A stretch of 64,000 nucleotides of DNA from Nemophila menziesii (lineage: Eukaryota; Streptophyta; Magnoliopsida; Boraginales; Hydrophyllaceae), in the NCBI GenBank assembly GCA_029959085.1, contig JARWIR010000050.1, forward strand, positions 310,001-374,000, written 5' to 3'. Under the pieces are notes generated by a model. It was not told the origin of the DNA. It did not search any database and worked only from the letters and a program-made list of their open reading frames with translations. Shown in pieces: positions 1 through 11,945 of this stretch. Made by a program: the position numbers and the translations under genes. How positions within the stretch are numbered: the stretch's first letter is position 1; every line of letters begins with the position of its first letter.

Positions 1-201
1 AAAATGCATAAACAAAATTAACACTCTAAGACAAAATCTCTCTACCCATTATACCTATTTTTTGTTTTTTATTTGCTATATATAACATTTTTTATCATAA
101 TTATTTAAAAAACCCTAAACATTAGCTTCTCTCTCCTCTATTTATTAAAACCTCACAATGATTTTCTTCTACCTTTTTGTCTTTCATTTTCTTTCTCAGC
201 C

Positions 202-384
202 ATGGCTGCTAGAACTTCACATATCTTGAAGATCATGCCTTCTATATAGTCACGAGCATCTAGTTCACGAAAGAAGATGAGACATGTCGTTCATCCCCCT
301 TCATGCTGCTGCACAAGGAAATAGTTTGCTACTCCGGTGAAGGAGATACTGATGCTCAAGCTTGAAGATCTCCGTCATTCGTGA
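202..384 (+). other. Possible relic ORF in module A
   Basis: An ATG in a good plant context (ccATGGct) opens a frame that is interrupted by a stop at codon 16 and another in the middle, and ends at codon 61. The stretch is less AT-rich than its surroundings. The frame is not maintained in other copies: the start reads GTG near 57696, and the G after the ATG is changed in R2. I recognise no family. It may be the rotted first exon of a gene or chance composition. Confidence 0.2.
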
Positions 385-654
385 GTGAAGACCTCCGCCG
401 TTATTCGAGTAAAGTCATTCGTGAAACCCTTGTGGTTTGAGAAAGTTTTGTCGCCAGAGATCTATGGAGCTTCGAGCTTTGGTTGTAGAACGTTGGAGAT
501 GTCTTTTTCTTTTTTTTAGTAGATAGACATATGTACTTTTCATGTTACATCATTTATTCAATATTAATTGTTGACTCTTTATTAGTAAATGTATTTTAAT
601 GTATGTTTATTGTTTTCTCCCTAAATAATTCTTGTAGTATTAATTCTAAAAAAA

Positions 655-895
655 CTCAGTAATTTATTACTCAGGATTTTTACCATATACTCAGTTACTT
701 TCCCTCAATCTCAGTAAAATCCCTGATCAATCATTTTTCTCCGAGTACGCAATTCTTTTTCTCGATAACTCACTACATTTTCCGAGTACTCAGTACCTTT
801 TTCGAGTACTCAGTACTATTTCTGGCAGCCTAGCACTTTTTTCGAGTAACCATAACCTTTTTAGAGTACATAGAACTTTTTCCGAGTACTCATAA
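655..895. repeat. GAGTACTC palindrome minisatellite, R0
   Basis: Degenerate units of about 20-22 bp have the core 'tttttcGAGTACTCagtac'. The 8-bp palindrome GAGTACTC recurs three times here, with near-matches between. It is present in all four A copies (also 23930-24175, 45180-45405, 58130-58350). R3 and R4 have fewer units than R0 and R2: the stretch between two adjacent GAGTACTC cores is missing, as expected from slippage or unequal exchange. Confidence 0.8.
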
Positions 896-2186
896 TTTTT
901 TACGGCGGCACTAGCGGTGGTCGGCGGTTCGGAGATCGGTAGTGGTTGGTGGTTGTGATTGGAGTTGGAAACTATTGATACTCTGAAGGAGGAGGAGAGC
1001 AAAATGGTAATAGAGTAGAGAAAAAAATTATAAGGGAGGATAAAGAAGTATCTATTTTTGTTTTATATATACTTTAAGATTGTTATTGAAACACAAGGTG
1101 TCAAAGGTTTCTTTCGAGAATAGTTGATTAGGGTAGTACTTATTGGGCAAGTAGATGGACTCAAGACCACATGAGTAATTCACCCTCTAAAATTTGTTAA
1201 GTCATAATTATGTTTTTTTCTATTTTTTAATGTTCAAGGTTCCTATAATTAATCGTAGTAACATGAACTAGATATAGTTTTTTTTGAAATTCAAACTAAT
1301 AAATAGTGTTCAAGAACTCCCGCATAAGATTTTTAACCTTCTAGAAAATGGTCTTAGAATTAGTCGAAACTAAGATATTTTAGAAAGTTTGGGAGGTTCT
1401 TAAGGTTATATTAGCATGAATTATTAAGTTATGTCTAATTTATTTCTTTTCCTGAACATATAGTCTAACCGATACTTAGGCCATTTTAGAAAGTTTGTGA
1501 GGTAAATCAAGCAACTCAACTCAATAGTGGAAATAGGTTGTGGTATCTCTCTTCCCTCTACCCTTAGGGCACTCTTACTCATTTTAATCAAATTTAATGT
1601 TATATTTTCTTTTTTCCCTCGGGTTAATTATTATCGTGGATTTTAGCCACACATATGGCATTTTTTTGGTTTGATTTTGTTTAAAAGATGTTATTATGGA
1701 GGTCTCTTAAAGGCATCCGATTATTGGGATTTTATATGGGTTAGGGTTTAGGATGAGAGTCGGAGTGGTGAGGGTAGCAGCTTCTTGTGAAGGATTATAG
1801 TTTTATGGCCTTCATGGTCTTTATGTGGGCTAGTGGTTGAGTGGAGAGAGTTGATAGTTGTGTAGATGTAGAAGACGGTCGGGTCAATGTGGTCTTAAAG
1901 GTTATCAGAGTTAGAGAACCAAGGATTTCATGTTGCATGGATAGTGTATAGTGTGTTGAAAGTAACAGGGTGGTGTTCAACAATGTGGGACAAAAACAAG
2001 GGACATGGTTGTAAAATTGGGTTCAGGCTTCGTTGGTTGAAATGGCATGGGGTCTCTAGTTTTCACTAGTTGTTTTGGTTGATGAAATTGAAGTAGGTAA
2101 TGGCCCAACAGGGTGGGGTAAAACTACTTTGTTGGAGTTCGATATAGATTATACATGTTTGGAGGATAGGGTAAGGTACGTACATG

Positions 2187-2757
2187 GTGAAAAGGTCTAT
2201 ATTATAAAGAATATCACAGATTACAATTAAAAAATCAATTAATAAAAAATTAATTACTTACAGATATTTAATAAATACAACAAATCTAAAAAAATTTATC
2301 CATTTTAATGAACAAATTTCAAATTATGGACGATTTGAATCAGTTTATAAAATAATTTAAGATTCTAATTTATATTTTTAATCTCCAATTGTTTTATTCT
2401 AGTTTCAGATTGTACACTATAGCCTTTTTAAATCATACAAAAAGAATAAAAAATTAATCATATAATTCTAAAAACCCGTGTTATAATACATTTACCTTTT
2501 ACAATTGAAAATAATTTGCATTTTTGTTGTGAATCTAGGGTTTGAAAATGGTGTGTTGTGTCTACTTGAAATGGCGAGGCGGCTTTCAAAATATTTTGTT
2601 TAACATTTGCATAAGTTGAAACCTATATAGGGTGATGGATTGATATTTTTAGTAGGGTTTCACAATAATGATCTTATATTTTGGTGGGCCTCAATGTTAT
2701 GGGCCGTTGTGCTTACTACCCAATCATGAACCATGTCCATACTTTATATTACAAGAT
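2187..2757. repeat. Displaced fragment of module F
   Basis: This matches about 4797-5360 (and 18797, 40907, 53027), starting at 'aaaggtctatattata' and stopping at 'tattacaag.taatta'. On the left it is fused to module A, on the right to module E ('taatatcaatttttgtata', equal to 16721). The right junction shares 'TTAATA' between both parents, which indicates microhomology joining. R0 therefore holds two copies of this part of F, one here and one in its normal place. Confidence 0.85.
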
Positions 2758-3146
2758 AATTAATATCAATTTTTGTATAATTTATTTCATTGTACTTTCG
2801 CAAACTATACTATGTTATTGTTTCCAATTACTAAGAAAAGATATTTGAATATTAATAAACTAATATGAATTCAAAAATAGACATATATGTGTTTATTTTG
2901 AATGAAAAGTAAGACTATAATTACATAACCAATTTTTACAAAAACATTAGATTTGTCATTGCACCATTTTTTAAGCTTAATATTAATATTAACTAATGCC
3001 ATGGTCTCCTTTGTTGAAGTGTCATGGCCAACATCTATTTTATCTCTAATACACTTAAGCCTTAGTCACGAATTGACAAGGAGAATATTTTCCTCAAAGA
3101 AGAGAGAGAGAGAGAAAAGTTGGGTGATTAATTGATCCTCTCACTC

Positions 3147-3911
3147 TTAAAACTCATTAGGAAGAGCTGAATATTTCAATAAAGTTTCTTCCGGATCCAA
3201 TATGTGCCCATCCAAAAACACTTTATTTATCTGCACAACTACAAAACATTCATATTACACCTCCAAAATTTATTTCAATACCCTTTAATTTAATTTTATA
3301 ACAAAAAACTATTAGAGAATTTGCAGGTCTAGAGAATATTTACCTGTGAACACCCAAAGACTTTAAGGAGTTTCAACGATAAGCATTTATTTACAATTAA
3401 TCATAATCCTTCATTGGGTATCCTTCTACACCACGATATATCTAAATTAATCAAGCTTTTTGAAGTCCTAGCAAGCGAGATCTCAATATTGTGGGCAACC
3501 TGTTAAAATCAATGAAACAATAATATTAAGTCACAAGAAAATAAAAATATTTACCAGAATGCAATAATTCAGCCACATACCTTTGAAATCTTATTTAGTG
3601 ACAGATCCTTTAGATTCTGCCCTGAAACTTCCAGAAAAGCCGCAACTGCTTCATCACTGAAATGTAAAGATCATTTATAGTTGCATTAACACAAAAATAA
3701 TTAAACCCAATGATTAATTATACTATTTAAAATCTAGAATTGTAAAAACCTGAATCGATTGCTCCCAAGTTTGAGTGTTTCGAGTGATGTACACTTGTTG
3801 GCAAGATATTCCAAGCCCTTATCTGTCAGATTCTCAGCATTCGAGATATTTAGCGCTCGAAGATCAACACACGTGCTCCCAATCAATTCCAAAGCATAAT
3901 TTGTCAATTTC
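3147..3911 (-). pseudogene. RAD7/RHP7-like LRR protein, last four exons, copy I
   Basis: Four exons read leftwards: 3750-3911, 3581-3656, 3344-3499 and 3147-3230, all with GT/AG borders. Translated pieces include KLTNYALELIG, DEAVAAFLEVSG, SLARTSKSLINLDISWCRR and the end LKYSALPNEF followed by a stop. These are cysteine-containing AMN1-type LRRs, and the order matches the C-terminal end of plant RAD7/RHP7-like proteins as I know them (Arabidopsis At2g06040 type). Yeast Rad7 works in global-genome nucleotide excision repair; the plant role is not something I can state. The 5' exons are absent. Lesions: a TGA nonsense codon at 3401-3403, and a 58-bp deletion in the last exon relative to 17109-17250. 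That deletion also removes the frameshift found in all other copies, so this last exon is open. I judge it a pseudogene. Confidence 0.82.
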
Positions 3912-6757
3912 CTGCATCCAAATGTAATAATAATCTTTGAAGAAGAAGATGTGGAATAAGTAATTCAAAAAAAATTAATTTTTAATAAAAAAAATTGGCC
4001 ACACATGAACAAGGAGCAATTAGTCACGAAATGAAATTTAAAGGGCATCCAGTCCAAAAAATATCTAGTAGACTGTAAACTATTAGAAAAGGCAAATTTT
4101 AGTGGGTATTAGATGTATTTAGTCTTTAGAAAATCAAAGACAAGTTATATTCTTTATGACAAATCCTCTATTCAAATATTAAAAAAAATCTCAAAAATGA
4201 TTCAAAATTTCAAGACATTTTAGGAAAAATATACTAGTAAATATAAAATCTAACAACTATTTATCTTAGTTTGTTGGTAAACAAAATGCAGTAAACTTTT
4301 GTGGAATGAGAAAATAACATATATGAGAAATTTTTAGAGTAAGATAGAAAAGCTAGAATCTAAAGGTCTTACATGCTACTTATTTACCACAATGGTATCT
4401 AATCTTATATTGTTACAATAAACCTTAACTTTTATTTACCATAAGCTAATATAATATTATGCACTAACCATATATCTTGGTAAAGTATTGTAAAAGTTAC
4501 CATATGATTAACAAAAGTTAGGGTTTCTGACACCTAAAAACAAAATTTAAAAGCTATACAAAAATTAATTCTTATTGTTTTACATTCATAATGAAGTGAA
4601 TTTAGCAACTTCATGATCTTATTGTATGTGTATAAGATAATGTAATATATTTAAAAGATAATTAGATACATATCAAACATAATAATTACTGAAATGGTGA
4701 AAACTTACCAAGACTATTATGGAGAATTTCTCCATTATTGAAATATCATGACTAACGATCTTTTTTCTGTAAATAAAACATTAAAATGAAAAGGTCTATA
4801 TTATAAAGATTATCACAGATTATAATTAAAAAATCAATTAATAAAAAATTAATTACTTACAGATATTTAATAAATACAACAGATCAAAATAAATTATCCA
4901 TTTTAGTGAATAAATTTCAAATTATGGACGATTTGAATTAGTTTATAAAATAATTTAAGATTCTAATTTATATTTTTAATCTCCAATTTTTTTATTCAAG
5001 TTTCAGATTGTACACTATAGCCTTTTTAAATCATACAAAAAGAATAAAAAATTAATCATATAATTCTAAAAACCCGTGTTATAATACATTTACCTTTTAC
5101 AATTGAAAATAATTTGCATTTTTGTTGTGAATCTAGGGTTTGAAAATGGTGTGTTGTGTCTACTTGAAATGGCGAGGCGGCTTTCAAAATTTTTTGTTTA
5201 ACATATGCATAAGTTGAAACCTATATAGGGTGATGGATTGATATTTTTAGTAGGGTTTCACAATTATGATCTTATATTTTGGTGGGCCTCAATGTTATGG
5301 GCCGTTGTGCTTACTACCGAATCATGAACCATATCCATACTTTATATTACAAGTTAATTAATAAAGATATGTTATCATACATATAAGGAGGTAATTTGGT
5401 AACTCTTTTCTATTTGATCCCATTAATAATGATTTCAAATGTATATTTTACAAAAAATGCTAGTATCCCATGGTCAAGAACAATATATGATCAAACAAAG
5501 TCTTCTTTAATAGAAGCCTAATATTGGTCTATTCACCTGAATCATTGTAGTTTTAATTTCGAAGAACGAGGTTTGGCAGAAACTTGGTAAAAGTCTTTTA
5601 TAAAATTATGTCTAAAATACATATCCTTAGAATGAAAACCTTAATGTTGAAACTAGTATCTTTAGTCCAGACTACATTCATATGAGGAAAGATATGTCAA
5701 ATATAATATGATAATTTATCACTAAAGCTCTACATAAATTCAAGAGGATGAACGAACACCCACATGAAATGAGGCATATACCATACTAAAAAATGATATG
5801 CAACAAAATTATGATAAGTTGAATAAAATACTACTGAACAAGTGCTCGTAAAACTAGGAATACAATCCAAGGTTTCTTTCATTATTAAATGTGTGTCAAC
5901 TGTATCATAAATTCTTTTCGTGATCATATACTTCTACCTTTATATTACCAGTCAAAGGAAAATCTGACAAGGAGACTCTTTATCAATTTACCTAATTATC
6001 TTCTATGCAAACTCTAAGTAGTATAAATAATAGTGTCATTTCCGACTTTGATATGTCTCCCTTTCGCAGACAATTAAAATTTTGTCCTCAAAATAGACAT
6101 GCTTAAAATCCATTTCCTAAACGAGATCATGTGAAATATTAAATTTCCTCTTACCTATTCTAAAAATCTCAACAAATGAATGTTCAACTTAAGTATGTCT
6201 AACTATTTTTGGTATGTAGCTAGGTAATCCATCGTAGTGGAAAGAAGTCTAAGGTTAGTATACTAGCGTATACGACAAAGTATGTAACACCCCATCTCAA
6301 AGGAGGATGTCAATCTTTACCCAAGCTTTAAGAACTTGAATGTAATAATTAAAAAATAAACACTGTCCTTATTTCATATTTCCGTTTATATATATACCAA
6401 AGATATATACCACCAAAATATCAATAAAGACATGGCATAGATTCATAAATATATAAACCACGATCTTATGAACATGTTCACTATCAGGAACATTCTGTGA
6501 AGGACTATGTTTTTGAGATAAATTATCAAAAACACAAAGAAGTTTGCAATCTGCTTTAAGACCCTTATTTTCTCTGTTTGAAGGGGTAAACCCCTAATAT
6601 GTATATTTTATTTACTTCTTCACACAATGACTAAAGCCTTCTCTTCTTCTCGTACGTCATTATGACCCTTAGTGTTGAGCTCTAATTAAATCTTGTTATC
6701 ACCTTCAATAATGCCATGTGCATTAGTGGGTAGGTCCAAGCATAATATATGTCCTTA
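3912..6757. repeat. Module F, R0 copy; no supported gene
   Basis: AT-rich sequence upstream of the LRR exons, repeated at 17901-20790, 40255-42905 and 52473-55029. A 58-bp minus-strand segment at 4709-4766 has exon-like borders (acceptor TTTACAG, donor GTAAG) and one open frame, but does not resemble LRR sequence. A 65-codon minus ORF at 5730-5927 recurs in every copy (19719, 41830, 53950); its differences change amino acids freely, so I take it as non-coding. I see nothing else here. Confidence 0.7.
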
Positions 6758-7305
6758 CAATGAAATATTGCATAATATAGGGAACTATAATACAATGTTT
6801 TCATAATATAAGGAGCTATATTGCAATATATGGGGACCTAAATTGCAATTTTTGAAAAAACATAGGGCATTTACGTCAACAATGACGCTAATTTTGATGG
6901 AGTGAATTCTTGAAAAAAAGCTTCGTCTCATAGAATGTTTAAAGAATTGTATATATAATATAGGGACCTAAAGTGCAATTGATTCTATGTATAGGTGACA
7001 CCGTGTGATTATTTTTTCATGCGAGTTGTTTATTATGATGGATGGATATAAAGGTAGAGTGTCCTACTTGTCGTCGCCCTCTTCCACCAGCTTGACTGAA
7101 GATTCTTCTTAAGGAAAAATTTGTAAATTTCATTTGGGGTAAATTTACTAAACTTTTAATTTTTTAATTTTATGTGGTTTTTATTTGTATGATTATTTTT
7201 TTATTTAATGTAAGAGATAGGGAATTGTAGAATAACAAATGCAAAAAAATTAATATCAAGGCCTATAGTGTAGTTTTTGGATCATATAGGGACCTACAAT
7301 ACTTT
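6758..7305. repeat. Module G 'tagggacctat' minisatellite, R0
   Basis: Degenerate repeats of about 28-32 bp have the shape 'cataatataGGGACCTAtattGCAAttttt'. This copy is cut at 7305, after 'gggacctacaatac'. The fuller copies in R1 and R3 run about 500 bp further. No gene is seen. Confidence 0.75.
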
Positions 7306-7327
7306 TGGGTTTTGTCAGTAGATAAAT
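7306..7327. other. Templated filler at the R0/R1 junction
   Basis: Between module G and the 3' part of module A lie about 22 bp ('ttgggttttgtcagtagata' plus 'aat') that belong to neither. They match module C at about 50352 and 63262. They carry the R3/R4 variant 'gggttttgtc', not the 'gggttctgtc' of R1 (11538) and R2 (28923). This is the signature of a short templated insertion during end joining. Confidence 0.7.
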
Positions 7328-7485
7328 TAATTTGATGTTATTTTTTCTTTTTTCCCTTGCGTTAATTATTATCGTGGATTTTAGCCACAAATATGGCTTT
7401 TTTTTGGGTTGATTTTGTTTAAAAGATGTTATTATGGAGGTCTCTCAAAGGCATCCGATTATTGGGATTTTATATGGGTTAAGGT

Positions 7486-7806
7486 TTAGGATGAGAGTCG
7501 GAGTGGAGAGGTTAGCAGCTTCTTGTGAAGGATGCTAGTTTTATGGCCTTCATGGTCTTCATTGTGGGCTAGTGGTTGAGTGGAGAGAGTCGATAGTTGT
7601 GTAGATGTAGAAGACGATCGGGTTAATGTGGTCTTAAAGGTTATCATAGTTAGAGAACCAAGGATTTCAGGTTGCATGGATAGTTTATAGTGTGTTGAAA
7701 GTAACAGGGTGGTGTTCAACAATGTGGGGCAAAAACAACGGGACATGGTTGTAAAATTGGGTTCAGGCTTCGTGGTTGAAATGGCATGGGGGTCTCTAGT
7801 TTTCAC
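7486..7806 (-). other. Conserved 106-codon open frame in module A; function unknown
   Basis: A Thr/Ser/Leu-rich frame beginning MKTRDPHAISTTKPEPN. Full-length counterparts are at 46255-46575 and 59204-59524. It is shortened in R2 (25025-25285) by loss of the upstream frame and in R0 (1795-1983). It shows no domain, signal peptide or membrane segment that I recognise, and the changes between copies do not favour synonymous sites. It is probably non-coding. Confidence 0.2.
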
Positions 7807-8480
7807 TAGTTGTTTTGGTTGATGAAATTGAAGTAGGTAATGGCCCTACAGGGTTGGGCAAAACTACTTTGTTTGAGTTCGGTATAGATTATACATGTTT
7901 GGAGGATTGGGTAAGGTACGTACATGGTGTTCCCTAGAGATGGTACTTTTGAGTGGTTTACGAGCTCAAGTGATCTAGTTTAAAGCTGTTGATTACTAGG
8001 CATAGTTGCACAAAGATGTCTAGTACAAATTATACAAAGTTTGTTCAATTTTACCCATTTTTGGAGGAGGAATGAGTATTTTAAGAGGATATTTAATAAA
8101 TGGAAAGCAAATTGTCATTTCCTGGAATAGATTTTTCGAGTCATAGAGGATGCTATAACTTTTGTGAGATAAGACACAACTTATAGAAATTTGGAGAAGA
8201 TGGTTTCTTTAGTTGACGTTAGGGCTCTGTATGGATATTGGAAGGATAGCTATTGTGTGTTAGAGTTTGTTGAGGAGGAAAGGGTTTATGCCATTAATCT
8301 ATGCTGAATTTGGGAAAAAGTTGGTATTTCTCACCCGAAAGGAAGGTTTAAGTTGAGCAACTCGTTACTTTCTTGATACTCTGTCCTCCAAACCTATTGG
8401 GTGTGCTATTTGGTAGGATTTGTGGTGTTTTATACCACTGCATGTCACAGTTGCACTACATCAATCGTGATTAGGTACAT

Positions 8481-8699
8481 CTATCTGGTACTTTGATATT
8501 TTATCTCTTTTGATAATTTAATGACGGTGGAACCAAGATATTGGATGAGTTGTTTCTCTAAAGACTTACTTTTACCTTTACCTTTCAAGAAGGATCGCGA
8601 TTCTTGAAAATCATCTCCTGCGGTTTGAAAATGACTTTGTCTATATATATTAGAAAGGTCTCTTTGCATTGGGGTTGCTACCTGATCGAGACTATACAT
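8481..8699 (-). other. Conserved 72-codon open frame in module B; function unknown
   Basis: Starts MYSLDQVATPMQRDLSNIYR and contains a KGKGKSK basic patch. It is identical in R3 (47250-47468), has one change in R4 (60199-60417), and is altered and extended in R2 (25986-26240). The identity between R1 and R3 reflects near-identical DNA rather than selection. It could be an exon relic. I do not recognise it. Confidence 0.25.
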
Positions 8700-9838
8700 A
8701 TTGTTTCATGCAAACCATGGTTACTCACCGAAAGGGGAATCCCGGCACTTCTATGATCAAGATACTTTGAAACTAAAATATATTCAAATAGATTTGTAAA
8801 TGAATAGTGCACATACCCTTACTATTGACATGCGGACATGTACATGAGCTTAATAAGACCTATAGCCTCCAAATGTTATATTTTCATATAAGGGGGTGCC
8901 AACAAGTGGGATTACCATACGGTCCTCATTAGAAATGTTTTTCAGGGTGTTGTAGACAAGCCTTCACTAATTATGAGCAGAGGGCCATATTGGATGAGTA
9001 ATGCACTAGTTGTTTGGAATCTTTGGTCTGGTATTCTAGTTATATTATTCTAACAATACTTTCAAAAAATACTCCTTAAATGAAGCTTCTACATATTGAA
9101 TGTGAGCATGCAATAAAGGTATCATTGTGCATATAAGAGGTTGTTATTTTGAGCTTATTGATATATGTATAATTCCATAGATGCGTAACTTGATAAAGGT
9201 AATTAAGTATGACAGTTAAATATTTCTATCAGATTGGAATGTTGGAGCTAGACAAAAATATAATCGAAAAAGTCCATATGTCGAGATTTTGCGTTATTGG
9301 TTTTAAAATTACAAACCTATATAAATTTTTTCTCCACTGTCTTATTAAGGCAAATCGAAGATAAATATTATTTACGGATTTTATGGGACAATATTTTTTA
9401 ATTTATAATACCAAGCCCGATCCGAAAAGGAAAATTATGCTAAAATAAGGATATAAATCGTGTCTCTTTAACATCACTTTCATGTATTCAGAAACTAAAA
9501 ATTTACAAAATCATAAATTGATTGCACTACACATATATGAGAATGTTTTTCAAAGTGCTAAATGGCTTGATTGACTAGAAACACAAGTTTGGAGTTGCAA
9601 TATACATAAATGGAAATATTCATTGGAGAAATTAGGGTACTAGCTAAATAAATACATGTATTTTAAATGTTCAAAATTACATGTACATTTAAACTTAAAA
9701 GTTATTTTGATTTAACGTATAGATAAATAAAAAACATACATGGAAATAATTAACAAGACCAAAAAAGATAATCAAAAGAACAATTTATTAAGATTAAAAC
9801 GTTCATTACGTTGAGGAGTTATAAAGTTCCTGATCTTC

Positions 9839-10069
9839 CTAACAATTATAGATTTTGTATGTGGCTATCAAAATGATCAAAAAATTTATACATGATCTTA
9901 TCCTTGCATGGTCTAAGTCCATAAAACCAATTATTAGACAAGGCAAATCTTCCAAAAACTGCACCTCTAAGCATACAAGTTCAAGTGCATTTACATGAAT
10001 TCTTTCTTGCGAAAAAGACTTAATTCGCTCCTCCAGTACAAAACTTTTAGGCTCTTTAGCTAGGAACAA
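9839..10069 (-). other. Conserved 76-codon open frame in module B; function unknown
   Basis: Starts MFLAKEPKSFVLEERIKSFS. The tail is hydrophobic (LIILIATYKIYN), which is typical of AT-rich DNA. Counterparts lie at 27396-27623, 48608-48838 and 61557-61787. Most base changes between copies alter the amino acid. I treat it as a relic or chance frame. Confidence 0.2.
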
Positions 10070-10925
10070 GATATTCCCAAAATCATTACCTCGAGGTTTG
10101 CCTTAATTTTTATTTGTACAAACCTAAAGTCTTGAGATTAAGCCTAAGGATCTTCATATTTAGTAGATGAGATTTTAGAGATTTATTGTCCTAGTGCTTG
10201 AGCTTGATGTTCAATGACCTGAAATTTTTTCGACCTTAAGGTACACAAGTGCATAAGTTCATTCTAAAATCAGAATTCATTCGCATCAATTATCACAAGC
10301 CAATAGATACATTACTCTAACTTGAAAATTCTTTTTACAACGAAAAATCTATACATTTCATTTACTAAATTATACCTATTTAACTCAATCTTATTCAAAT
10401 TTTTTGGCTACTTTACTAATTGTCCAGGGTGAATATTTTATAGAATCTAAATTTTTGTTTCTAAATTTCTTACCGAATATTTAACACCTTTGATTGTTTC
10501 ATTTACATATGATTAATGGTGTAGGTAAGTAATGACAAAACATAATATATATTTGTTATTTATTTATATATGACTTCACAACCAATTATACCAAGAAAAT
10601 GTAGATATTGCATAAAAGAAACTAAAAATTTATGTACAAAATTTATAGAGTGCCAAATACAAAAAAAAATTCACCATGTTAATCCATCAACAGAACATAT
10701 TTTTTGTTTTTCAAAATAACACAAGAATAAACATAATTTTGAAAGTAAAAAAAATAAACTCACCTTTCTGCCCAGTAAAAGTATTAATCTATAATTGAAA
10801 TATAATGACCATAGATCTAATATGTTAATCGATAAAAAGAATTTTTTTATTAGAGATTAGCTTGTATAGAAAATCACATTTATCAGAAAAAGAGAAAGCA
10901 ATGAGGATCTATGACGGAATAGAAG

Positions 10926-11088
10926 ATGAAGAAGTTGATTCAGAAAGAAGAAGATAATTACTTAGATGTGAAGAGTGGTATCACTTTTAAGATTTGTAAT
11001 GTTTATCTATACTTAAAATGGAGGTTTGGAGCTACGATTAGTGTTTGGACTATGAAAGTTAAAAATATTATTGTATTTGGTTTTAGTG
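10926..11088 (+). other. Open frame abutting the TA microsatellite in module C
   Basis: Starts MKKLIQKEEDNYLDVKSGIT and runs about 54 codons before entering the (TA)n tract, which produces a meaningless Tyr-Ile repeat. Copies are at 28279, 49695 and 62642. The frame before the tract is well conserved, so it could be an old exon. There is no recognisable family. Confidence 0.25.
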
Positions 11089-11110
11089 ATATATATATAT
11101 ATATTTATAT
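11089..11110. repeat. (TA)n microsatellite, module C, R1
   Basis: A short, interrupted TA run. The orthologous tract is about 58 bp in R2 (28442-28499), about 73 bp in R3 (49858-49930) and about 34 bp in R4 (62807-62840), so its length differs in every unit. Confidence 0.9.
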
Positions 11111-11355
11111 ATTTGAAAATATGTATATGAATAACATTTCCAACATAAATTTACATACTTGGTTAGAAATACGGTAAGAATGTGACCCAATAAAAATATT
11201 TTTTTTTTAAAAATAAATGTGCTACTTCATCAGGTTGAGTTACAAGTCCAAGAATATATTGGACATTGGTTATCAAGATTGTTAAAATGTTTTCTGATTG
11301 GGGTTGAGTTAACAGAATGTTGATTTCTTTTCTTGTTGTCTCATTCTGACAAATC

Positions 11356-11870
11356 TGAAAAATGTGTATGAAGATTTTTTTGAAGGTATTAAATGGAACA
11401 ATCATATTTCACTTCAACAAACTTATGATCTTAATCTTATTAAAGATTTGTTTGGAAATGATTGGTACTAAATTTAAAATGTTAATCACAATCTTCATGA
11501 AGCCGACCAAATTGAAAGTGTACTAACTAACCAATTGGGTTCTGTCAGTAGATAAATCTTGTGACGTTTCTTTTACCTATGAATGGGAGGACGTAGGTAT
11601 TTCATTAGTCTTGTTGTATCATAATAAAATATATAATACTCATTATGTTAGGAAAATTTGGGACAAAATCTAATCTAGAGAGTGAACCTCTAGTGTTGCA
11701 AGAGGCATGCAAAATGACTAATTTGAACCAACAACTTCCAACATCTATCTTCAATGACTATTGTGAACTTATTCATAACATTACAAATCCATCGACAACA
11801 ATGTGGAACATTCGACTATTCATGAAAATATGCATATATTGTATTTATGTATGATTGTTTTTCATATTCA
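11356..11870 (+). pseudogene. Decayed coding remnant in module C (unidentified)
   Basis: The plus strand reads NVYEDFFEGIKWNNHI, then DLFGNDWY and a stop, then NHNLHEADQIESVLTNQ, then shifts frame into AYEWEDVG-like and ISLVLLYHNK-like pieces. A different 69-codon frame (11645-11854, MLGKFGTKSNLESEP) is open in the next part. Reading from the C' copies at 36640 and 38740 gives the same peptides with fewer stops, so the ancestor was probably protein-coding. I cannot assign a family. Confidence 0.4.
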
Positions 11871-11945
11871 TCGAAGATGGATCCATTGATTGATGTTTTA
11901 GCAAAGAGTGTTATAGAAATATTTTTGATAACAAATGGAATAATT

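Larger units (their letters stand above)
1..2186. repeat. Array unit R0, module A (truncated)
   Basis: This is the first visible copy of module A. It matches the sequence starting at 23264, 44527 and 57494 nearly base for base. The copy breaks at about 2186, where 'gtacgtacatggtg' is followed not by 'ttccctagag' (as at 7928, 25467, 46697 and 59645) but by a piece of module F. Module A contains no supported gene. It holds a GC-richer stretch at 200-520, a GAGTACTC minisatellite, and a 3' part that is open on the minus strand in other copies. The window starts inside the array or at its edge, so the left limit is unknown. Confidence 0.9.

Noticed and set aside
100..130. Telomere-like 'aaaccctaaac' at the start of module A
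   Set aside because: A single copy without tandem repetition; it recurs only because module A recurs.
900..960. GC-rich 'cggcggcactagcggtggtcgg' stretch as a tRNA or structured RNA
   Set aside because: No cloverleaf, no B-box (GGTTCGANTCC) and no paired arms; it is simply a less AT-rich patch in module A.
2953..3135. Plus ORF 'MSLHHFLSLILILTNAM' with apparent signal peptide (also 37669)
   Set aside because: It is antisense to the end of the LRR exon region and reads through the AG microsatellite (Arg-Glu repeats); no independent support.
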